This document shows positions 1 through 6,999 of a stretch of DNA of 33,678 nt, in pieces; position 1 is the stretch's first letter, and every line of letters begins with the position of its first letter. The DNA comes from an uncultured Thermosynechococcus sp. (lineage in GTDB: Bacteria > Cyanobacteriota > Cyanobacteriia > Thermosynechococcales > Thermosynechococcaceae), in contig NZ_CALJEM010000022.1 in the NCBI RefSeq assembly GCF_938074695.1, positions 1 to 33,678 of the forward strand, in the 5' to 3' direction. The notes under the pieces were generated by a model that ran no database searches, was not told the origin of the DNA, and was given only the letters and a program-made list of their open reading frames with translations. The translations under genes and the position numbers were made by a program.

Positions 1-13
1 GTTGTTGTCTATC

Positions 14-1957
14 TTAGGGAGCTTGATGGCCCCTATCCAGAAAAGGCTCAGCAATGGGAATCGTAAAGTGGAACTCACTGCCGCGATCGCGCCCCGCCGA
101 TTCAGCCCAAATTTGCCCCCCCAAATTGGTAATAATTTGGCGACAGATGGCTAGACCCAACCCCGTACCACCCACAGAGCGCCGCAGCGCGCTTTCCTCT
201 TGATAGAAGCGATCAAAAATCGTTTCCAAGCGATCCGGCTCGATACCCCGCCCCGTGTCGGCAACGGTCACCTCCAATAGCCCATCCGGACGAGGCTTGG
301 CAGCAATGGAGATCTGACCGGACTGCTCGGTAAACTTACAGGCATTATCAAGCAACTTCGAGAGCACCTCCACCAACCACTCCCCATCGGCTCGGATCAA
401 GGGCAATTCCTCAGGCAACACCGTGCGAATTGTCGGCAGTTGATCCTTCGGGGTGCGCAGACTACTGAGGGCAAGCTCTACCAGTTCTTGGAGGGGAAGG
501 GGTTCCGGTCGCCACTGCACCCGGCCACTTTCTAACTGCGAGAGGGTGAGGAAGTCCTGAATCAGTTTCCGCATGCGCTCAGCATCGGCAAGAGCAGTAC
601 TCAACATCACCTGCCGCATTTCTGGATCCATATCAGGTTCACTGGCTAGGCTTTCCAGGCAGACTTGAATCGTTGAAAGGGGCGTGCGCAGTTCATGACC
701 CGTAATGGCAATTAGATTGCTGCGGGTGCGATCCAAGGCCTCCAGTTGCGCATTGAGTTCCTCCAAATCTGCGTAGGCCTCCGCCTGAATCAGGGCAACC
801 CCCACTTGGGTGGCGATCGCTTCCACCAACTCGGCATCCATATCGTGCCACGGCAGGGCTTCGCCTCGATGCAGTTCCACAATGCCCAAAAGCCGCCCTT
901 GATAGAGCACCGGCGCCAGTAGGAGTGCCTTGACCCCGGCGGCATCAAGTGCCTTGAAACGGCTGGCTTCGTAGTGGGGATCAGCCGCTACATCATCCAC
1001 CTGAATAACCTGCTGATGAGCCAGTGCCTGCTGGGTGTAGGGGTGCTCACTCACGGGCCAGTACTGGTACTGCAAGGAGGGGAGGGCACCACTGGTGTAC
1101 TCATGCTCAATGCGCACCCGCGTATCGGTGCTGCGGCAGCGGTAAATCAGACAGCGATCCCCTTTGAGGGCTTCCCCCAGCTCTACCACCGCGCGAGTGA
1201 GAATTTCCGTGGGATTGAGGGAGTTGCGAATCGCCGTGGTAATTGCATTGGTGAGGCGTTCCTTGCGCTCTTGAATGGCAATTTGGCGATAGGCTTTGAT
1301 TTGCTTGTACTGGCCTGCTTGAAGATAGGTCACTAGGCGATCAACAAAGGGGGCAGGATCGCTATTGCCCCCCTCCCCCTGGCGATAGGTCTCAACCCAT
1401 GCCAGACCTTCCCTGAGTTTCTCCTCTAGTTCAGGGCGGTACTCGCGGATACGGTTGAGGAGGATTTCAGCGGCTGTGGCTGCCACCTGCCGATCAAAAG
1501 TCCAAATACCCTCAAAGCGACGCGCCGCATCCATTGGCGGCAACACATCCAAGCGGTTGGCGGGCGATCGCTGGACTTCGCGGCAGACCAAGCAAGTACT
1601 GTAATTTTTGCCCAAGACGGTTAGATGCCATTCTTGACTGAGGGCATCGGCAGGATCAAAGGCAACCGTTTCATAGTCCCCAGAGCAGTTGGCAAACTCG
1701 GTTTCGGGGGCGGCTAAGACGTAAACATGATGAGACTTTGTGGCAATGCGTTGATACCGATGGGCTTCTTGGCGATAAAAGCGCTCCCGCTGAAAACAGG
1801 CAATGATGATCGGCGCATCCTCATTGGCTAAAACCTGATCCTCCATTGCGTGGGAGAGCGCCGTCAGCGATGTCTTGAAGTACACTTGCGATCGCAGGCG
1901 AGGCAACCGCGCCAACAATTCCTCAAGAACAGATGTGGCAATGATCCTGTTGGCCAT
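14..1957 (-). CDS. DICT-GAF sensor histidine kinase
   Basis: A 647-residue two-component sensor kinase that probably acts in the cytosol, since no membrane segment is visible. The N-terminal ~20-150 resembles the DICT sensory domain found in cyanobacterial signalling proteins. A GAF domain follows at ~250-395. The kinase core has the H-box GHELRTPLS with phospho-acceptor His421, the N-box LLDNACKFT (Asn538), the G1 box DTGRGIEPD (~568), the F-box IFDRFYQ and the G2 box GGTGLGLAI (~597). All ATP-binding boxes are intact, so the protein should be active. The ATG at 1957 is the first start in the frame. No response regulator lies beside it, so its partner must be encoded elsewhere. It is transcribed divergently from the ABC1 kinase across a 338 bp gap. 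The DICT call rests on remembered family resemblance and is less certain than the kinase core. The input signal is unknown. Confidence 0.9.
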   Translation of the reverse strand: MANRIIATSVLEELLARLPRLRSQVYFKTSLTALSHAMEDQVLANEDAPIIIACFQRERFYRQEAHRYQRIATKSHHVYVLAAPETEFANCSGDYETVAFDPADALSQEWHLTVLGKNYSTCLVCREVQRSPANRLDVLPPMDAARRFEGIWTFDRQVAATAAEILLNRIREYRPELEEKLREGLAWVETYRQGEGGNSDPAPFVDRLVTYLQAGQYKQIKAYRQIAIQERKERLTNAITTAIRNSLNPTEILTRAVVELGEALKGDRCLIYRCRSTDTRVRIEHEYTSGALPSLQYQYWPVSEHPYTQQALAHQQVIQVDDVAADPHYEASRFKALDAAGVKALLLAPVLYQGRLLGIVELHRGEALPWHDMDAELVEAIATQVGVALIQAEAYADLEELNAQLEALDRTRSNLIAITGHELRTPLSTIQVCLESLASEPDMDPEMRQVMLSTALADAERMRKLIQDFLTLSQLESGRVQWRPEPLPLQELVELALSSLRTPKDQLPTIRTVLPEELPLIRADGEWLVEVLSKLLDNACKFTEQSGQISIAAKPRPDGLLEVTVADTGRGIEPDRLETIFDRFYQEESALRRSVGGTGLGLAICRQIITNLGGQIWAESAGRDRGSEFHFTIPIAEPFLDRGHQAP

Positions 1958-2295
1958 GGAAGGGTCTGAATAAAAAGATACCCTACGGTACCATTATCGG
2001 CAAATCTGCGCTCCAAAACCTATTGAAATTCAGCTCAAGGGGCTGCCCAATTCCTTCAACCTCCAATCTTAAACTTTTGTTAAGAATTTTATTAACTGGC
2101 AGAGCCTATATGTAGTTTTCTATACTATATTTAAGCAAACTCAAAAAGAACCACTCCTCTAGGGATGGGGATCAACGAACTCCTCACAATTGCGATAGTC
2201 AGTTACGTTGCTTCCAAACGTGCTCCGTGAAAACACCCATGGCAAGGGGAGAGGGCTGTAGTAACTTGGGTTTCAGAGAATAAGGTGAAAAAGTT
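1958..2295. other. Divergent intergenic region with no gene
   Basis: This AT-rich 338 bp gap lies between the histidine kinase and the ABC1 kinase, so it must hold promoters in both directions. On the minus strand GATAAT (complement of 1993-1998) could be a -10 box for the kinase. On the plus strand TATACT at 2121-2126 could be a -10 for the ABC1 kinase, but neither has a convincing -35. ACTCCTC is repeated at 2153-2159 and 2179-2185. No ORF with coding character, tRNA or strong terminator is visible. Confidence 0.5.
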
Positions 2296-4005
2296 GTGAC
2301 TGCCCCTGTATCTGCTATCCGAAGTGCTGGTCATCGTCGTTATGATCCAGAGGCGATCGCCCGCTACTACTGGCGACACCCTTGGCAAGTAATTTGGCGG
2401 TTTTTGGACGTTTCAATATCCTTCTTAACATTCTGGCTGCTGTTGCAGTGGGACAAGTGGCTCGGTCAACAGGAAACTCAGCGTCCCCTGCGGGCGATGC
2501 AACTGCGCAAACTCCTAATTCGCCTAGGCCCAACCTTTATCAAAGTGGGTCAAGCCCTTTCCACCCGCCCCGATCTCATTTCCCCTGACTACCTCGAAGA
2601 ACTCACCCTGCTGCAGGACAAACTGCCCCCCTTCGCCAATGAGATTGCCATTGCCATCATTGAGCGAGATCTGCACTTAAACTTGGGGGATATTTTTGCC
2701 GAATTCTCACCCCAACCGGTGGCGGCTGCTAGTCTCGGTCAAGTCTATCGAGCAAAACTCCACAGTGGCGAAGAGGTGGCCGTCAAGGTACAGCGCCCCA
2801 ATCTCTTGCCCGTAATTACCCGTGATTTATTTTTAATTCGGCTTTTGGTGCAGTGGGTCAAACCTTGGCTCCCCATTAACCTTTGCCACGATCTGCGGGA
2901 CATTGTGGATGAATTTGGCCGTAAGCTCTACGAGGAAATTGACTACCTCAATGAAGGGCGCAATGCTGAGAAATTTGCCGCTAACTTCCGCGATGATCCC
3001 ACGGTCAAGGTACCGAAAATCTACTGGGAGTACACCAGTGAGCACGTGCTAACCTTGGAATGGATTCACGGCATTAAGCTCACCCGTACTGACTGCATGC
3101 TGGCGGCGGGGGTCAATCCCGATGAGCTAATTCGTATTGGCGTCATTTCGGGTCTGCGGCAACTGTTAGAATTTGGCTTTTTCCATGCAGATCCACATCC
3201 AGGGAACCTCTTTGCCATGTCCGATGGTCGGATCGCCTACATTGACTTCGGCATGATGGATCAACTGGAGGAGAGTACCAAGGAATCCCTTGTGGATGCT
3301 GTTGTGCATTTGGTGAACAAGGACTATCAAGCTTTGGCAGCGGACTTTGTTAAACTGGGCTTCCTCACTCCGGAAACGGATATTAAGCCGATTATCCCTG
3401 CCCTTGAGTCAGTGTTTGAGGAGGTGATTGGCTCCAGTGTCCGCGAATTCAACTTCAAGGCAATCACGGATCGCTTCTCTGAGTTGATGTATGCCTACCC
3501 CTTCCGGGTTCCCGCCAAGTTTGCCCTGATCATTCGCTCCCTTGTTACTCAAGAGGGCATTGCCCTGTGCCTCAACCCCAACTTCCGCATTGTGGATGTC
3601 AGCTATCCCTATGTGGCACGGCGTCTGCTCCAAGGAGAATCGCCCCAACTGCGGCGACGATTGTTGGATGTCCTCTTCAAGGATGGTCGTCTTCAGTGGC
3701 AACGACTGGAAAATCTGATTACAATTGCCCGCCAGGATGAGCACTTTAACCTAGCGCCAACGGCAACCCTAGGCTTGCAGTATCTCTTTTCGGAGGAGGG
3801 ACAGTACCTGCGGCGGCAAATTGTGTTAGCGTTAACCGAAGATGACCGCCTCCACACCGAAGAGGTGCAACGCCTTTGGAATTTGGTCAAGTCTGAGCTG
3901 CGCCCCCTCTTCTTGATTGATGTGGCATGGGAAGCCCTCAAGGCCTCTGTGTCCCACACGCTAGGTAAAGAGGAAGAAAGCAATTCTTTGGCGGTGGCCA
4001 GTTAA
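2296..4005 (+). CDS. ABC1/UbiB-family atypical kinase (AarF-like)
   Basis: A 569-residue member of the ABC1K/UbiB/ADCK family. These atypical kinases or ATPases support isoprenoid-quinone and lipid metabolism in bacteria, plastids and mitochondria. The family-specific KxGQ motif is at 83-86 (KVGQ), the Ala-rich loop AAASLGQVY at ~143-151, the lysine in VAVK at 164, the EIDYLNEG element at ~214, the catalytic HADPHPGN at 297-304 and the DFG at 317-319. All signature residues are present. Hydrophobic residues 39-52 could associate with a membrane. The start is GTG at 2296 with AAGG about 10 nt upstream. It heads a short plus-strand cluster: the next gene begins 13 nt after the stop. In cyanobacteria a role in plastoquinone or tocopherol metabolism is likely, but the exact substrate cannot be read from the sequence. 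Confidence 0.92.
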   Translation: MTAPVSAIRSAGHRRYDPEAIARYYWRHPWQVIWRFLDVSISFLTFWLLLQWDKWLGQQETQRPLRAMQLRKLLIRLGPTFIKVGQALSTRPDLISPDYLEELTLLQDKLPPFANEIAIAIIERDLHLNLGDIFAEFSPQPVAAASLGQVYRAKLHSGEEVAVKVQRPNLLPVITRDLFLIRLLVQWVKPWLPINLCHDLRDIVDEFGRKLYEEIDYLNEGRNAEKFAANFRDDPTVKVPKIYWEYTSEHVLTLEWIHGIKLTRTDCMLAAGVNPDELIRIGVISGLRQLLEFGFFHADPHPGNLFAMSDGRIAYIDFGMMDQLEESTKESLVDAVVHLVNKDYQALAADFVKLGFLTPETDIKPIIPALESVFEEVIGSSVREFNFKAITDRFSELMYAYPFRVPAKFALIIRSLVTQEGIALCLNPNFRIVDVSYPYVARRLLQGESPQLRRRLLDVLFKDGRLQWQRLENLITIARQDEHFNLAPTATLGLQYLFSEEGQYLRRQIVLALTEDDRLHTEEVQRLWNLVKSELRPLFLIDVAWEALKASVSHTLGKEEESNSLAVAS

Positions 4006-4018
4006 GGCTGGAAAGTGG

Positions 4019-4432
4019 TTGTCAACTGTCCTTGAGCGTCTAAGAAGGATTAGGTATCCCGTGTTTGATCCACCGATTGTCTTGCTACTGGCTGGTATTT
4101 TTATGGGGTTGACCAGTGGTAAAGCTTTTGAAGCCACCCTCAAGCAGAGTGTCCAAGAATGGAACCGCAGTCGCTCCACTCGCGTTTTAAGTCAATTGCG
4201 CGGTTCCCGCCTGCAGTTGCCCTACTTGGGCATTTCCATCGGCATCTGGCTGTTCCTGATGGCGGGATTGTGGACTTACGGTTTCAGCGCCGCTGTGAGT
4301 ATGGTAATTGCCTTTGTGCTGACGATCGCGACTGCCCTTTTAGTGTGGCATCAACTGGGGAAAGTGCTGACAATTTTAAGTACAGGTGGCTCCCGTGCCC
4401 TAGATCTCGATGCCCTTGAGGCTAAGGAATAG
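4019..4432 (+). CDS. Small membrane protein, unknown function
   Basis: A 137-residue protein that I do not recognise. It has about three hydrophobic segments (~20-37, ~68-86 and ~90-110), so it is probably an integral membrane protein with short polar ends. The start is TTG at 4019, preceded by the purine-rich stretch AAGGCTGGAAAG, with the ABC1 kinase stop only 13 nt upstream. No in-frame ATG or GTG gives a better start. Its position between the kinase and another small conserved-looking gene suggests one transcript and perhaps a membrane role linked to the kinase. That link is an inference from spacing only. Confidence 0.72.
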   Translation: MSTVLERLRRIRYPVFDPPIVLLLAGIFMGLTSGKAFEATLKQSVQEWNRSRSTRVLSQLRGSRLQLPYLGISIGIWLFLMAGLWTYGFSAAVSMVIAFVLTIATALLVWHQLGKVLTILSTGGSRALDLDALEAKE

Positions 4433-4443
4433 TTCTTTAATAA

Positions 4444-4456
4444 CCTCCCAAGGAGG
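4444..4456 (+). promoter_or_regulatory. RBS-masking hairpin before the 4461 gene
   Basis: CCTCC (4444-4448) and GGAGG (4452-4456) are perfectly complementary across a CAA loop. GGAGG is the Shine-Dalgarno sequence of the GTG start at 4461. Folding would hide the ribosome site until it is opened, for example by ribosomes arriving from the upstream gene that stops at 4432, or by heat. The pairing is seen in the sequence; regulation by it is inferred. Confidence 0.5.
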
Positions 4457-4460
4457 CGTT

Positions 4461-4892
4461 GTGGACTTACTCGCCCAGCTGGATGAACTCATTGCCAACG
4501 CTCCCGATGACTCCACCAAGGGGGCAGTCCAAGCGATCGCCCCTATCCTCTACGCGGAAGCCCAGCGCTACAGCCAAACCCTCTACTACGTTCTCCAAAC
4601 CCGCGAGGGGCAGTGGCAGGTAATTACCCTTGAGGAACAGCGCCCGCCCCATCGGGAAAAGAACGTCATTTATGCCTATGGCAGTGAGGCAATGGCTCAA
4701 GAGGCCGGTGATACATCTCTGCTGCCGGTGCCAATGCCGATTATTCCCCTTTTGTTTCAACTGTTGGCTGCAGAGCCGGTGGACAGCCTTATTATCCTAG
4801 AAACCAATGGTCAACGGGGCTGGGAAGTGGAACGCGGGAAGCTGCTGGCTCAGGTGCAGTCCATCCTGGGGGTACCCCCCGACATTGCCTAA
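4461..4892 (+). CDS. Conserved-looking small protein, unknown function
   Basis: A 143-residue soluble protein with no motif I recognise. It opens with a helical MDLLAQLDELIANAP-type segment and contains VLQTREGQWQVITLE, which reads like a beta hairpin, and a C-terminal LLAQVQSILGVPPDIA helix. The open frame extends up to 4410, but the GTG at 4461 is chosen because AGGAGG (4451-4456) lies 4 nt before it, whereas the earlier ATG has no RBS and would overlap the previous gene. It follows the membrane protein by 28 nt and is probably the last gene of the ABC1 kinase cluster. Its stop overlaps the glcF stop by 4 nt, tail to tail. Confidence 0.78.
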   Translation: MDLLAQLDELIANAPDDSTKGAVQAIAPILYAEAQRYSQTLYYVLQTREGQWQVITLEEQRPPHREKNVIYAYGSEAMAQEAGDTSLLPVPMPIIPLLFQLLAAEPVDSLIILETNGQRGWEVERGKLLAQVQSILGVPPDIA

Positions 4893-6214
4893 GCGGGTAA
4901 CTTCTCACCACGACTGGCCAACTCTAGTAGCTGCATTGGGTGGTAAATGGGCACCGGGCTACTCTGCTCTCGGAGATACTGACCCAATTGCAGCGTGCAG
5001 CCCACATTTGCTGAGACAATGACATCGGGCCGAGTATTGAGAAGGTGACGCACCTTCTGGCGCCCCAATTCCGCTGCTACTTCGGGTTGGAGAATGTTGT
5101 AAACCCCCGCACTGCCACAGCACAGTGCCGCATCGAGCGGTTCGCGCAGTTGCACTTGGGGAATTTGCCGCAGGAGTTGACGCGGTTCAAGGCGGATTTT
5201 TTGACCGTGGAGCATGTGGCAGGCATCCTGATAGACCAAGGTCAGGGGGCGATCGCCCAGAGGATGTAGAGGTGTCACCAAACCCTGCTTGACCAAGAAA
5301 ACTTGGACATCCTCCACCTTTTGTCTAAAGTCACGGGCGCGATCGCCGTAGTGGGGATCAGCCGCCAAAAGGCGAGGATACTCCTTGAGGGTATGGCCAC
5401 AACCTGAGGCGTTGATTAAGACCGCATCCACCTGGGCGGCAGCAAAACAGTCAATCATCTGGCGAGCGAGGCTTTTTGCCTGCTCCTCCTCCCCTTGGTG
5501 GTGGGGCAGGGCACCACAGCACCCCTGTTGGGGGGGCAACACCACTTCAAAGCCATTGGCACTTAAAACGGCAATTGTGGCTTCATTCACTTCAGGTAAA
5601 AAGAGCCGTTGCACACAGCCGAGAATGACCCCCACCCGTCCGCGTTTTTTTCCTTGGGCAGGCACCACTTCAGGAAAGCGATCCCGAAATGTTTTTGCCG
5701 AAAGGGGCGGCAGCAGTTGATACATGGCTGCCAGAGATTTGGGTAGCAGGCGCTTGAGGAGTCCCAATTGCTTTTCGAGGTTGGCCAAGCCTAGTTTTTG
5801 GTAAAGCCAGAGCGGCCAAAGGAGGGCACGCAACCGCCGAGGGTGGGGCAGTGTTTGGAAAATAAACCAGCGCAGGAGGCGATCGCCCACAGGACGCTGA
5901 TAATGGCGCTGTACTTGGACACGGGTGGCGGCGATCAACTTATCGTACTCCACCCCCGACGGACAAGTGGTGACACAGGCTAAGCAACCCAAGCAGGCAT
6001 CAAAGTGCTGTACGACCTCCCCAAGTTGCACTTGTCCCTCATTGATGGCATCCATGAGGTAAATACGGCCACGAGGGGAGTCCATTTCAGTGCCCAGCAC
6101 TCGATAACTGGGACAGGTGGCAAGGCAAAACCCGCAGTGGACACAGGCATCAATGAGTTGGGGATCGGGGGAGGGCGAGTTACCAAAACTGGTCACGGGA
6201 GAGGGAGGGGTCAT
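4889..6214 (-). CDS. glcF: Glycolate dehydrogenase iron-sulfur subunit GlcF
   Basis: FeS subunit that passes electrons from glycolate oxidation (photorespiration) towards the quinone pool, working with a GlcD flavoprotein not found in this window. From the ATG at 6214 it is 441 residues. Two classic 4Fe-4S ferredoxin motifs are present: C24-x2-C27-x2-C30-x3-C34 and C74-x2-C77-x2-C80-x3-C84. Two CCG domains follow, recognisable from CCGALPHH and CCGSAGVY plus the cysteines in GCGHTL and DACHML. The frame stays open to a TTG at 6307, but the extra 31 residues are low-complexity and that TTG has a poorly spaced RBS, so the ATG that starts MTPPSPVTSFG is preferred. A related lactate or glycerol-3-phosphate dehydrogenase FeS subunit is the main alternative. 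The length and the CCG pair fit GlcF best. Confidence 0.88.
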   Translation of the reverse strand: MTPPSPVTSFGNSPSPDPQLIDACVHCGFCLATCPSYRVLGTEMDSPRGRIYLMDAINEGQVQLGEVVQHFDACLGCLACVTTCPSGVEYDKLIAATRVQVQRHYQRPVGDRLLRWFIFQTLPHPRRLRALLWPLWLYQKLGLANLEKQLGLLKRLLPKSLAAMYQLLPPLSAKTFRDRFPEVVPAQGKKRGRVGVILGCVQRLFLPEVNEATIAVLSANGFEVVLPPQQGCCGALPHHQGEEEQAKSLARQMIDCFAAAQVDAVLINASGCGHTLKEYPRLLAADPHYGDRARDFRQKVEDVQVFLVKQGLVTPLHPLGDRPLTLVYQDACHMLHGQKIRLEPRQLLRQIPQVQLREPLDAALCCGSAGVYNILQPEVAAELGRQKVRHLLNTRPDVIVSANVGCTLQLGQYLREQSSPVPIYHPMQLLELASRGEKLPA

Positions 6215-6369
6215 GTTTTTAAGATTTTTGAGAGGGGAGGGCAACCGCGCCGAGGACTGTTTTTGAAAACTATTCCCAGGGAGCCATTGTGTCCAATTGT
6301 GGCGCAAACCTCTGCTCAGTTCAAGGTCACTGCTTTGCCAGCCCCTCTCTGTTCAACCCTGAAGGCAGA

Positions 6370-6560
6370 TTACTGGCCGCTGGCGGGGGGTGTCTTCCCT
6401 GTCCTAGGGGTTTGCTCCCTGGGTTGAGAAAGGGCCTCCATACTGGCAAACACAGGATTAGGTGCTCCCAGAAGTTCAAGGGCTGCCGGCGATCGTCCCG
6501 CTGGTTCCACGGCAACTACTAGAATTCCCCCCGCCTTGAGCAATGCCGCCGTGCATCCTA
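6370..6560 (-). pseudogene. Possible 3' remnant of an unrecognised gene
   Basis: An open minus-strand frame runs from the left hairpin of the IS605-type element to a TAA at 6370-6372. It encodes about 60 residues with plausible protein character (CTAALLKAGGILVVAVEP, then a Pro/Ser-rich tail). It has no start of its own outside the hairpin sequence, so it looks like the C-terminal end of a gene cut by the element. I do not recognise the family. The matching 5' part is not found to the right of the element, where pgi begins, so any break involved a deletion or rearrangement. It may also be a chance frame. The rest of 6215-6560 holds only the glcF leader. Confidence 0.3.
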
Positions 6561-6561
6561 C

Positions 6562-6583
6562 GAATGAACGCGAAGTGTCATTC
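6562..6583. repeat. Left-end subterminal hairpin of the element
   Basis: GAATGA (6562-6567) pairs with TCATTC (6578-6583). Inside, A6568 is bulged and CGC (6569-6571) pairs with GTG (6575-6577) with one G-T wobble, leaving a GAA loop. This is the hairpin-with-extrahelical-base layout that IS200/IS605 TnpA proteins recognise. CTA (6558-6560) and TAG (6586-6588) may extend the stem beyond a small internal loop. Confidence 0.75.
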
Positions 6584-6961
6584 ACTAGTTAGCGGCGGGC
6601 GGAGTTTACGCGGATCATCCTGATTCTGAATGTACTTCAAGAGAGTTTCAATGCTGGCTCTCAGCCCATAGGCCCGATTCCAGAAATAGGGTTTCCAGTA
6701 ATAAGGACGGAGCTGTTCAGCAAACTCTTGGCGCCTCTTCCGGGCTGATACTGACTTCAAGTTTTTCACCAAGTCAGAGAGTCGAACCGTTGGATCAACC
6801 TCGCCGCCGAACTCAATCAATTCCCGGCCCCACTTCACCAGAAGGTCACGGAATAGCACCCCTAACCCAAGCATCTCTGCGGTCAGGCATTTATGCCGAT
6901 ACTTCATTGACAAAACCAGAGGGTAACAAAGCCTGTAAGCCCTATGATTTCTGGTTTTTAG
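6578..6961 (-). pseudogene. tnpA: Degenerate IS200-type TnpA transposase
   Basis: The frame reads like a Y1-type single-strand transposase: KYRHKCLTAEML, then LIEFGGE, LSDLVKNLKSVSARK, YYWKPYFWNRAYG and a C-terminal ASIETLLKYIQNQ that carries the catalytic-type tyrosine. Three defects are visible. The family's HUH motif (normally DHVHLL just after the GGE/NGE segment) is missing: the sequence jumps from GGEVD to PTVRLSD, an apparent in-frame loss of about ten residues. The AYG..ASIE junction lacks the usual few residues (typically a Gly-rich turn). There is no ATG, GTG or TTG for the N-terminal segment LKTRNHRAYRLCYPLVLS, although it reads as genuine TnpA; the first usable start is TTG at 6913 or ATG at 6907. 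Without HUH it cannot bind the metal for DNA cleavage, so it should be inactive. It ends with TGA inside the left hairpin. Confidence 0.82.
6912..6958. repeat. 9-bp inverted repeat near the tnpA 5' end
   Basis: AAAACCAGA (6912-6920) and TCTGGTTTT (6950-6958) are perfect inverted copies separated by 29 nt. They fall in the N-terminal coding part of the tnpA remnant, 42 nt before the tnpB ATG. They could form a hairpin in either transcript or serve as an operator. No function is shown. Confidence 0.5.
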
Positions 6962-6999
6962 GGTAGTAAATTCCTGCTCTATGCCCTAACATCTTGAAT

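Noticed and set aside
974-1336. 120-residue plus-strand frame within the histidine kinase gene
   Set aside because: Antisense to the GAF domain and no supporting RBS or motif.
2203-2533. Short minus-strand frames upstream of and within the ABC1 kinase
   Set aside because: Low coding character; they overlap the start of the kinase gene and its leader.
6005-6522. Plus-strand frames of 140 and 77 residues over the glcF start
   Set aside because: They run antisense to the two FeS motifs of glcF and lack any recognisable feature.
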